This document shows positions 12,579 to 21,742 of a stretch of 64,000 nucleotides of DNA, piece after piece. Position 1 is the first letter of the stretch, and every line of letters starts with the position of its first letter. The translations under genes were made by a program, and so were the position numbers. The notes under the pieces are model-generated. The model did no database searches, was not told where the DNA came from, and worked only from the letters and a program-made list of their open reading frames with translations. Source of the DNA: Scolanthus callimorphus (taxonomy: Eukaryota; Cnidaria; Anthozoa; Actiniaria; Edwardsiidae); assembly GCA_033964015.1 (NCBI GenBank), contig CM066924.1, positions 8,653,077-8,717,076 on the forward strand. Direction: 5' to 3'.

Positions 12579-13433
12579 TTAATAATATGGATGCAAAAAT
12601 TCTCAGAGAAGACCTTATTTGCAGCGGCCACAAATGCACTGAACGCGTGCGAGACAAGCGAGCAAAGTTTACGAAACCTAACTAAATTGACATAAATATA
12701 CTTGACACAACAAATTTATTTGATGCAAGAAGCAGGTGGAATTCTGTTTTGACAATCATAAACTTTATTTCAGATTCCAAGGTAAAATAACATAAGAGAG
12801 GCTGTATTAATTAACTTATTGGTTGGTTTCTTTCAGTTTGAATTGCTTTTGAAAGCTTAGTTGCTTGTGCATTTTCGGTCACCAAAAACGGGCAGAATAT
12901 TGTCCAGAAAGGTGAACATAGCTAGGTAAACTTCCACAGAAGACATACCTGAAGTCTTCTCTTGTGTAAACTTTCTTGTAACAGCTAAACAACCAAGATT
13001 GACAGGAATCTTGGTTGTTCATTTTCATCGCTGGCATTTCCCTCTGCTAGATTCGCAGTGAACGAAGATTTCTCTTCATATCCTTCCATAACAAAGAATG
13101 AAAACTTAAACAAGTCTTGCTCAAATCCATAAGGAATTCACATTTTCATTTGTTTCGGAAGATAATTTTCATGAAAAGGAACCGATTTTCTCCTTCCACA
13201 TCCAGAGCCGATCTCCAATCTTGTTGACAAGGCTCAAACAGATCGAGTGGCGTGACAGCTAGCGCGCATTTGATTGGCTCGTTCGCAAAATCCATTGTTT
13301 ATTTAGCCAATCAGCTTCATGAAATACCTGCACTCATTTGAGTGCAATTACTTATTTGGAGTGCAAATTACTTTTGTAATTGCACTGCTCTCGACCAATC
13401 AGAATCGAGAAATTTTTGCATCCATATTATTAA
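12579..13433. mobile_element. 855-bp MITE flanked by TTAA
   Basis: Terminal inverted repeats TAATATGGATGCAAAAATT and AATTTTTGCATCCATATTA are both bordered externally by TTAA, the expected footprint of a TTAA-targeting element. The interior has no coding capacity. The ends do not begin with the CCC usual for piggyBac, so the superfamily is left open. Confidence 0.75.
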
Positions 13434-13711
13434 GCTACTAAAATGCACTTGAAATGCAGCATTTAATTCGAAATTACATTATTAACCCTTTATGACAACG
13501 TAATAGTTAAGTGCGAGAACTATATACAGAAAAAAATTGGTCATTCTCCGGATGACCAATCCGAGATTCCGAGACGCACGTTAAAAATCCGAGATTCCGA
13601 GATTCCGAGAAATTTGGCGAGACTCTTGATATTTTAGGGACCCATCGCTACCCCTAACATGTGAAGCCCTACCCTTCTAGTCTTAGTTGAACTATCAGCT
13701 CAAGTGATTGC

Positions 13712-13965
13712 TTTAGGGATGGTTGGCGCAGGGTTACGGCGCTTGCCTCTCGCCGCTGCCATGCTCCGGGTTCGATTCCCGGCTTGGCAGTAGGTATTTT
13801 TCTCTGCAGTTTGAATTGTGTTCGTGGGTTGAAATAATTCATTTCTCCTGTGCTTCATGTCTTTCGGATTCGTCAATATACCGGCCCTGTCTCCCCAATT
13901 AGTCTGTGGCTAGAAGGCTAGAAGATTGAGACGTAAATAAAGTACATTTTTGTAAAGCAGCAAGA
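13712..13965 (+). mobile_element. tRNA-derived SINE
   Basis: A tRNA-like head carries an A-box-like TGGCGCAGGG (13724-13733) and a perfect B box GGTTCGATTCC (13769-13779), the internal RNA polymerase III promoter. A ~150-bp unrelated body and an A/T-rich end near 13950 follow. The two acceptor-stem strands do not pair, so this is not a functional tRNA gene. Just upstream (13555-13615) there is a run of CCGAGATT-type short repeats. Confidence 0.7.
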
Positions 13966-15340
13966 GTATCTTTAGTCTTTTTTTTTTAAGCTTTGAACTA
14001 TATTATCAGTGATATATTTCTCAATCCGTTCTTCCTTTCCCGCTCCACTTCCGAATCACTAGTCTCATCACTATCTCCTTTGCTCTTCTAACAACTGCTT
14101 CATTGACACCTTAACGATCTCTAGTATAATGTCGACCCAGCTCTTACTAAATATTAAAGCAAATGTGTGAAAAGTGGACAAATAGTTCGAAGTTCGGCGG
14201 GCAGATTTAAAACTGATAGGCTTGATTGCAAAATAATTTACACCCAGTTTCTCATAATACCATAGTGTGTAATCGTGGCAAGTTCTATGGCCGAGCGGTC
14301 TTTCATTGTTTCGTTATCTAAGACAACATTTTTATAAATAATAACGAGCAGCTTGAAATGGAAAAGTGGACATTTTTATAGCCGACCTTGCAACTGTAGA
14401 AATTGTTCATAATTATTTACCCGATTGCCTCCACGTAAGAATATTCCTATTATCATATGTTCAAAGTTTGATTTCGTATAACGTTTGAGCTATGTTGTCG
14501 CTTTCCTCGTTACAAAAAATGCAATCGTTATGAAACTTTGCACTGAAAATTACATATACTACCAGTTGCTAACACATTTAGCAGGAAAAAGAAATTTACA
14601 AATTTTCGCACCCAGCCACTTGATTACTAGGATAAAAGACATTCTTCATGATCACAGGGTAAAAGCATAGCTGGTCCCATGTGTTTCCACGAAATTCAAG
14701 CACAAACAATTTTTTAAAGGTGCAGAAAACTAATTAATTGTTGACGTGCTAACACGCACTTTCCGGATCTCGTGGTGCCATTCGTCTGTTGCAGACCACA
14801 CTAATTCCTTATATAAGTTGTTTTTAAGTGTGGGTATGTATGCAATTTTATTTGCGGTGTTTCTTATTGAAATCGTATTTATATCCTCGCTGTTTATTTA
14901 GAAATTATTATATGTTGTCCGTTAATTAATGCAAAGCGGGACATGAAAATATACTTAGCTTTATTTCAATTTTTAGGCATTTTTATTGTTTGATCACAAA
15001 TCTGTATCATTTCTGAGTGAACATATCCCTCAGATACTAGGTGACATGGAGGATATATCAATAGATGTTATTCCAAGAGCGCAAAAACGAAGAAAAAAAG
15101 TTCTTACAAGTGTGACGCGGGACACATGAATATTGCGTGTTTTTAGTGCCAAAAACTATTGTCACGGGTGAAAAACAGCAAATACCAACTTTATCATCTT
15201 TGGATATCACACTTTAGGTCTTTATGGATACATCGGATACAATTTTGCTGTTTGGTTATGCGCGGTGACCAAATACGCAATAAACGTTCACCTAAGGACC
15301 TGGTGTACACCAGTTCGCTGCGACGAGTCAGTCTAAAGTT
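13966..15340. other. No recognised gene
   Basis: AT-rich DNA with only short random frames. The leftward end may include further decayed 3' sequence of the DUF3504 relic that starts to the right. Confidence 0.5.
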
Positions 15341-15343
15341 TAT

Positions 15344-16212
15344 TCACACCCATTGGACTTGCCTTAAACAACACTTCTCGGACGAGTCTTTGCTGTGGTT
15401 GATGCTTAGATAGTACGCTGCCTCTTGGTTTCGCATTGAGTTTGGTCTTTTCTCAGCAAAACGTTTGTATACGAAAACTGGATCTCTTTCGGGAGGGCCG
15501 TCGACTGCCGAAGTAGTAAAAGCTTTCAGTTTAACTGGTCTAATGTTTCGTGGTTCCTCGCCAGCCCTTGTTTTAGTTTGTCTTTCACAGTACTCTAAGT
15601 ATTCTACTCCACTAGCATTTCGCGAAAGATTGACATCGTCCCAGCACATTTGACGGTGCTCGTCGCAGCCTCTCATTCCAAAATGAATTGAATTCTGCAA
15701 CCAAACTGTGGTTATCAAAGCCTCGGCGCTTGAGGTTCCCAATATGTTATTCTCATAGAGAACAGTTATTTCGTCGTCGCTGAGTGCTTGAGCAGCAAAA
15801 GGCCTATTTTCTTTGTCCTGTTTTTTTCAACTGCTTGCTACGAGCATCAAGAGCTCTTCCTGCTTCTTCAAACTCGCTATCTTCGATAATACTCTTTGGG
15901 TATTTACAGTTCTTCAGGTGGCGATAGAAACTGGCTTGTTATCCTCTGTGGCTCGATGGTTCATAATCCCCGCCGTCTTTCCTTTTTACCGTAATAATGA
16001 ATTCGCTGAGGTGTTAAGCTCTTGTGGTGGAATTTCTTGTATTTCCCTTTGCTCGTTTTTTGTTTTCAGGTACTTTTAAGTAAAAGCAACAGCCCTACGT
16101 CTCTTTGTGTCTTTGAAACGGTATTTTTGTTTAGCTGCTCTTCAATAAACTTTGAGACTGGCTTTTCTAAAGCTGGAAATCGCATACTGAAGTCAGGAGT
16201 ACTTTCAGCCAT
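15344..16212 (-). pseudogene. Decayed DUF3504 (Crypton/tyrosine-recombinase-related) gene
   Basis: A start-like ATG at 16212-16210 opens a frame that is recognisable in pieces on the minus strand, interrupted by several stops and frameshifts between about 15750 and 16080. The best piece (15347-15742) reads GTSSAEALITTVWLQNSIHFGMRGCDEHRQMCW in spirit: short motifs TVWLQNSIHFG, RGCDEHRQMCWDDV and QTKTRAGE match the DUF3504 domain found in QRICH1/ZMYM/KCTD1-like proteins, which derives from Crypton tyrosine recombinases. A region before it (QRKAFCC/LSDDE-like) matches the usual linker. No active site or intact frame remains. Confidence 0.7.
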
Positions 16213-16246
16213 TGTTTAGTACTGAAAGGCAAAAATTACACTTGCT

Positions 16247-16374
16247 GTGCATGACCCAAATACCGCTGTCTCCTGTGTCGGAGATTGTTTATTGAATTTT
16301 CGCGAGAACGGACAAAAAGTAAACAATTCATGATGCCAACAATTAAAATCTGATAGCGGTATTTGGGTCATGCG
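16247..16374. mobile_element. Short MITE, ~128 bp
   Basis: Inverted repeats TGCATGACCCAAATACCGCT (left) and AGCGGTATTTGGGTCATGCG (right) bracket about 85 non-coding bases, immediately upstream of the DUF3504 relic. Confidence 0.65.
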
Positions 16375-17840
16375 CACTAACAAAAAAAACACAAATTCTT
16401 GGTCAGCACTAGTGCATGCGCATACAAAGGTTCCTGGACTCTCCTTTCGGCGACCACAGGCAACAATGGAGTCGCGAAGGAGAGTTTTCAGGGACTGGAC
16501 TAGGAGAAGTGCGGCAAACGTTAGTTGAATATCGCCGTCAATATCAGAACAGGTGTAAGTCGCAAATGACCATTGCATAGGTCTTATATTACGAGACACC
16601 ATGGCCTATAGAATAAGATTACCTAATCACTTCAAGCACTTCGATATACGACAAGCAGTATCAAGCACTTCCTCATCTTTGACTTTCTGAACAAAACCTA
16701 CTCCGTCCAGGATATCAATGGGCTACTCATTGTGTCTAATAAGATTGGTCCGACCTACGGAATACGCATGCTAACAGAACTCCTTAGAAGCAGAGGGCTC
16801 ATCGGGCACAATCCTATTGTTTGCGCGACATGAAGCTAAACAATAGGGGAATTTGTTTTGCTGAGCGCGCTTGAGTGAGTTCATCGCTGATTATCGGGAG
16901 CCCTTTCTGATTGGCTCTCGCCGCCGCTATGGGACTTCGAGTGTATTCCCATAACGCTCCCTGGCCTGTCAATCACTACCTGAGGGAATTAACTAAGAAA
17001 TCTCAAAGGTCGTTACTCATTTCAAAAGATTAGAGATGTGAGAACATTTTACAAAAGGCTGAAATAATTTCTCCGTAATCATATTTAGGTTACAGGATAA
17101 TTTCATTTTTATCAGAAAGAAAGAGATATTGTTTTCAAATTGACATTTTCGCGGCCCTGCTGTTTCTGCCCCCCTAATAGAGAATGCAAGTCGCACGGTC
17201 GCATGGTATTTGTTTGTGCTTCAGGCAGGTTTGATTGTCTAGTGATATTTAAGAATGAAGGTAATAATAACAACAATACTCGGCACGGTCGACAACGGAT
17301 TAGCTTGCTCTACTAACTATGATCAAACTAAACAACTTCTTAGCTGCCATAACGGCCTTTATAAACCGAACCAGGCGATCTATAGGTGCCTTTTGAATTC
17401 CTTGATGACTGGACGTGCGTGCCTTGCGCACGTTCAGTCTTATTTCTCGTCAGTCTTATTTCTCGCATTTCTACAACCAAACCGTTGCGTTTCTACAAAC
17501 AAACCGCGAAGCACTATCAAAAACGAAACGAGGGTAAAATCAATATCAAGGACGGAGTTAATATATTTTTACCCGGCAAGTAAGTTGACATCACCTTATT
17601 TTTCCCCGTTTCAGTTATCTGGCAAAGCCTAAAAATTTAGGCTGATTTTTCTAGATTGTTATGAACTCGCAATCAACATTTGCACAGCTTTTTTTTACTT
17701 GCTAAAGTTTAGAGCGCAAGAAAACATCTAAAAAGGAATTAATTTAGAGCTAAAATTGATAAATAACTTTTAGCGTTGGTTTTAGTAATAAGTTTTAGCC
17801 GTCGGAATAAAACAGGAAAAGAAAACAATTGAACAGAGGA
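16375..17840. other. No recognised gene
   Basis: No domain or consistent exon was seen on either strand. Overlapping plus-strand frames around 17255-17632 have no recognisable motif. Confidence 0.5.
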
Positions 17841-17955
17841 TAGATTTCTAAAGGGGCCGGTTCTAAACATTTTCACAAAAGGGAAAGATTTCTAAAGGGA
17901 GGTTCTTAAACACTTAAACAAAGGGATAGATTTCTAAAGGGAGGTTCTACCTGGT
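17841..17955 (+). repeat. Three ~43-bp direct repeats upstream of the chromodomain gene
   Basis: AGATTTCTAAAGGG recurs at 17842, 17886 and 17928, each followed by GGTTCT and an ACAAAGGGA-like tail. They lie about 150-260 bases upstream of the TATA box of the chromodomain gene, a position suitable for promoter-proximal elements. A regulatory role is inference. Confidence 0.6.
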
Positions 17956-18101
17956 TCTACTCTACTTTTACAAAGAGATAGCAAACTAAAGAAAGCCTCG
18001 CGCTATTGAAATTGTCAACCAAAAAACTCTTAAGTAAACAAGAAGCGAAAGCCGCATTGTTTTCTAGCTAATTAGTTATTATGTTCGCGGAGAGCCAAGC
18101 T

Positions 18102-18112
18102 TCTATAAAAAA
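18102..18112 (+). promoter_or_regulatory. TATA box of the chromodomain gene
   Basis: TCTATAAAAAA lies about 45-50 bases before the ATG, so the transcript would start near TCACTCTTAGT (about 18133) with a leader of only ~20-25 bases. Such compact leaders are typical of replication-dependent histone genes. Confidence 0.6.
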
Positions 18113-18154
18113 GGCACACAGATTATGTTTACTCACTCTTAGTTGCAAACAACT

Positions 18155-18811
18155 ATGGCTAAACGCGTGCGTAAACCTACTGGATTCTACTGCCATTTTG
18201 ACTGCGATGAACCACGAAGCATCTTCCGTGCCAAGTACCGTCCCGTAGAGAAGCCTCCCGTGCTAGGCATGTTCGAAGTTGACCGAATCATGGGGAAGAG
18301 AAAAGACCGAGGCAAGTTCGTGTACAATGTCGCATGGAAGTCCTATTCCACGGCGGATAATACCTGGGAACCGGCAGAACACATCCCCGAGGAGCTGATC
18401 GAGGCCTTCGAGAATCCTAACCCTCCCGAAACCCATATCCAAGAAGCTAGAGAGCGCCTGGCTGCTGCGTTAGAGAGTGGGCTGAAAACACGGCTAAGCT
18501 ACAGTGAGACAGTGATAATGAGACACGATGTTGTACGAGCCCTGTTTCCCCGAATGTCATCAGAGCTACGAGCGAAACCATTTCTCGCAGATAACGAAGA
18601 TCTGACGGCCGCTGGCCTAGCACCCTTCCTTAGTAAATACATTACAGTCACTGGCGGACAATGTTGTGTAACGTGTCCAGTTGCAATTAAACTTGTCCTG
18701 GGACGATCAGCGAGATTCCTGGATGCGCAAGGGAAAAGGGCGCCTTCCCGGCTCGTCGAGAAAGTCCAGATCAAGTTCAGCAAACATTACGTTGGCGGGC
18801 GAGTCTACTAG
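18155..18811 (+). CDS. Intronless chromodomain protein with histone-type mRNA 3' end
   Basis: The 218-aa protein has a chromodomain at about residues 39-88 (FEVDRIMGKR...FVYNVAWKSY...NTWEP). Cage positions expected to hold methyl-lysine are aromatic: F40, W61 and Y64. Family knowledge implies binding of methylated histone H3, in the nucleus. The C-terminal 110 residues (PVAIKLVLGRS, RLVEKVQIKFSKHY) are not recognised; no chromoshadow domain was identified. The ATG at 18155 is chosen because it follows the TATA box with a short leader, and the upstream in-frame TTG is not a plausible animal start. A histone-like stem-loop lies 31 bases after the stop codon. The ORF is more GC-rich than its surroundings and has no intron, like a histone gene. 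Confidence 0.85.
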   Translation: MAKRVRKPTGFYCHFDCDEPRSIFRAKYRPVEKPPVLGMFEVDRIMGKRKDRGKFVYNVAWKSYSTADNTWEPAEHIPEELIEAFENPNPPETHIQEARERLAAALESGLKTRLSYSETVIMRHDVVRALFPRMSSELRAKPFLADNEDLTAAGLAPFLSKYITVTGGQCCVTCPVAIKLVLGRSARFLDAQGKRAPSRLVEKVQIKFSKHYVGGRVY

Positions 18812-18841
18812 CAAGACCCACGATAAAATACATACAAAAAC

Positions 18842-18857
18842 GGCTCTTTTAGGAGCC
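18842..18857 (+). promoter_or_regulatory. Histone-type mRNA 3' stem-loop
   Basis: GGCTCTTTTAGGAGCC forms a 6-bp stem (one G-U pair at the top) and a 4-base loop TTTA. It is flanked by AAAAAC before and ACCACA after, as in replication-dependent histone mRNAs bound by SLBP. It lies 31 bases after the chromodomain stop codon. Confidence 0.8.
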
Positions 18858-18864
18858 ACCACAT

Positions 18865-18874
18865 AAAAAGAAAG
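18865..18874 (+). promoter_or_regulatory. Histone downstream element-like purine box
   Basis: AAAAAGAAAG starts 8 bases after the stem-loop and resembles the purine-rich element that base-pairs with U7 snRNA during histone pre-mRNA cleavage. No AATAAA lies between the stop codon and the stem-loop. Confidence 0.55.
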
Positions 18875-19150
18875 TCATGATGAATGCTTCTTCAAAATAA
18901 TATTCTATTTAATTGCATTGCGGCCTTTGATGTGCACACAAGGTCGGATTATTTACAGTATTTTTTTATTAAGAAAAGGACAATTTTAGAAACTCATGAA
19001 AATGTGCAGTAAAACAGTAACAAGAAATCTTATCTATACATAAAATGATAATTAAGCTCGCGCAGGCTACAATTTTCACAAAGAATTGGAACTTTTACAT
19101 GGGCATGCAGTTAGGGAATTTAATTTTTACAGTATTTACACTTTGTCACA

Positions 19151-19290
19151 TTGGGCCATTCTATTAAAAATTTGTATCCTAATCTATTGGGGGAGCTCAG
19201 CTTTGTTCTATCTCTTGAAATAATAATGAAAAAATAAACTATCCGTTTGTCTCGTTGGGGGATTACAAATATCAAATAGAATAGCCCATT
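19151..19290. mobile_element. Short MITE, ~140 bp, partly exonised
   Basis: Imperfect inverted repeats: left TTGGGCCATTCTATTAAAAA..., right (complement) ATGGGCTATTCTATTTGATA.... A single related arm is also present near 20637-20690. The right repeat supplies the last codons and the stop codon of the neighbouring minus-strand four-exon gene. Confidence 0.6.
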
Positions 19291-20130
19291 TTGAATTTTT
19301 GGGAACTAATTAGTGTTTTCTGTGCGGCGCGCTTTGACTGCTCTTGGGTGGGGGCATTCGCTTTCCTGTGAAATGAAACCGGAAGTTACACATGATTTCA
19401 CTGCAGAGTGCCAAACTTTCGTATTTTTGTGGTGGTTACGATTGGGTTTATCCAATATCAAAGGGATTTTGAATTTCACACACAAACATATAAGTGTAAG
19501 TGCTATTTAAATAGTAAGCGCAACCGACTACAGTGGATTTACTGACGTAAAATCGATAGTACATGAGTGCGTGGTGTTAAACAAAACAAAGTACCTACTA
19601 TTTAGTTGTTCCTTGATCTCTGGGAACTGATCTACTATTAAATCCATGTTTAGTAGCAGCATTCGATCATATCGGCGGTAGGGGTGGATTGTTTCCCTCT
19701 AGATGATATCAATGAGAGCAAAAAATATATTATCAGGGGTGTATTAGGATAGCACTAAATACACGAATTATATTCCGGCCCAACTCCAGTCAGCCCGGCG
19801 CAGTTTTGCTGTTTTGTGTTTACAGGCACGGATGTTAGTGTTGTCAACTCTTGATTATTGCTAAGTATAAAGGCTAAGAGATAACCACAGCATTAAGATG
19901 TACCTGATCAATTTCTTGGAGGCTTCCCTCCAAGAAGTTCGCAAGCTCCTCTAACCACAGGAATACTTGCTCGTCCTGGATTTCTATCACGTGGCGACAG
20001 GGCTAAAAAAAGAACAGAAGTTATGAGCGGTTTTAACTCAAACAGTCCAAAATATTGTCATAAAAGCTACAGTTTGACTTTGAAAATACTAACTAACCTC
20101 ATTGGTGTTATTTGATGTGGAATCAGCCAT
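19272..20130 (-). CDS. Four-exon gene for a 109-aa protein of unknown function
   Basis: Exons: 20130-20098 (MADSTSNNTNE), 20002-19904 (33 codons, including VFLWLEELANFLEGSLQEIDQ in its second half), 19698-19595 (starts RETIHPYRRYDRM) and 19365-19272 (ends KMGYSI then TGA at 19274-19272). Donors are GTTAGT, GTACAT and GTACTT. Acceptors end TTTTTTTAG, ATCATCTAG and TTTCATTTCACAG. All phases agree and the total is 330 bases. The middle is amphipathic and leucine-rich, probably helical. No known domain was recognised. It sits between the two convergent stem-loop genes. The third acceptor is the weakest. Expression is unproven, and the coding call rests on splice-phase agreement and amino-acid composition. 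Confidence 0.7.
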
Positions 20131-20845
20131 AGTTTTTAGAGAAAAAGCTGCATCAAAGAGTTTACAAGCGCTTCTCCTCACTGCAACGTAACTTGGTAAC
20201 CCGGTGTATTCCCGGCATGCCATGTGTTCCATTACCAGCATGCATTGCGCCAAGCAAAAAAAAAAAAAATCACAATGGCGGCCGGATATCAGACGAAGTT
20301 TGGTGGTATATGTTCAAATCTGTATTGCATGGAATTTGGCTAAGAAGTTGCTTAAGTTTTCGAAGTGAATGGCCATACTTTTAAACGATGTGCCTTGTTG
20401 GTAGTTCTTGTCCCGTCCTCCTTATCTTTGGAGCCTCAAAAGCATGTTTCCAGGTAAAGAAATTTGTTCAAGTTAACTTAATTTTAAGCTTATCTCTGTC
20501 AATCCCATATGCACTTTTAACTGCCAACAAGAAGGCAGATTATAATAATTTCAGCTAAAGTGTATTGGCCATTATTGAATTTTAGCAGTGAATAGGGACA
20601 AACAGCCTGAAACACACTTTGACTTAGCAAGCAAATGGGCCATTCCATAAAATGTCATGTCCTAATTTGGGGGTAACTAGTAAAAATAAGTTAACTAAGT
20701 TTTATCAGCCCATACCAACTTATACTTGTACAGAATAGAATGAGAAGTAAAACATATCATTCTCCCACAAAAGCAGGAGAGCATGTATGTGACTAAATCA
20801 AAGAAACACAGTGTTTTTTAACACAAGAAGCATTTGATCATAGAC
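20131..20845. other. Intergenic, no gene seen
   Basis: Holds one arm of a MITE related to that at 19151-19290 (GGGCCATTCCATAAAA near 20640) and otherwise AT-rich sequence between two minus-strand genes. Confidence 0.55.
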
Positions 20846-20861
20846 TTTATTATTGTTTGGT

Positions 20862-20877
20862 GGCTCTTAAAAGAGCC
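20862..20877 (-). promoter_or_regulatory. Histone-type mRNA 3' stem-loop on a spliced gene
   Basis: On the minus strand GGCTCTTTTAAGAGCC is a perfect 6-bp stem with TTTA loop, preceded by CAAC and followed by ACCA, matching the histone consensus. It lies 43 bases after the stop codon of the 14-exon gene. An AATAAA (minus strand, about 20851-20846) follows closely, so both histone-type processing and ordinary polyadenylation are possible. Confidence 0.8.
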
Positions 20878-20919
20878 GTTGTTTTGTGCCTGCATGCAGG
20901 CTTATCTTGACTGGTTGTG

Positions 20920-21667
20920 TCATTCACTTCGTGGCAGAGGAAGGAGCATCCTGATCACCTCAGCTTTACGTAAGCTTCGTAGTCCTCTTAACTGACCACA
21001 TCTCTCTTTCAGTATGCTCTGCAGCTCTGGCAACTTCTTCTTCTTCAAGTAATCTTCAGTCAGCTGTAGGTCTACCATTGGTGTCTCAGAGGGGGGTACA
21101 GGTTGTGGTTCCTGTTCAGCTATGGATGGCTTAGATATTCTAGCCACTTTTCTTGCAACCTCGAGCTTTCCTCCTTCCTCCCAGAATTCATGGTTGTGCT
21201 TCTGGTAGGGGCGCTTTTCTCTTCTGTAGTCCTTTAAGGCCTCCTGTCGCTTCTCCACCAGAAGAACATTCGTGCAGGCATCCCAGCGATTTATTTTACG
21301 GTGGAAAAATCTACGAATATCATCGTTCTTCTTTTCGACTCCTATTAATCACAACAATGTAGAAAGTCAGACCATTTTAATTATTTACCACTGTATGAAT
21401 TGCTACGTGAACCCTCAAGTAATTGTTTTTGGCGATTTTGTGCATGAAAATTGAAAAGCTATTTTGTAAACAAAAATTTGACCATTCTAGGCCCTAAGAT
21501 ACCATTTTGGATTATTTTGAACTCATTTTTAACCGAAAGAGATGATGGCTGATCACCAATTGCCCCTCGCAACACTGAATTTGGTGGTCATGTATCAATG
21601 CATACAGTGGTCAAATAGAGATTAGGGAGTACAGAGAAGTTTGACAGAGAGCAGATAATTTTTTCTG

Positions 21668-21742
<75 letters not shown>

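Noticed and set aside
13715..13795. Functional tRNA gene
   Set aside because: A and B boxes are present but the acceptor-stem strands do not pair and a SINE-like body follows.
16216..16602. 128-residue minus-strand ORF upstream of the DUF3504 relic
   Set aside because: It crosses a MITE and has no domain, so it is probably chance.
21668..21740. Poly-leucine protein on the minus strand
   Set aside because: It is the TAA microsatellite read in one frame inside an intron.
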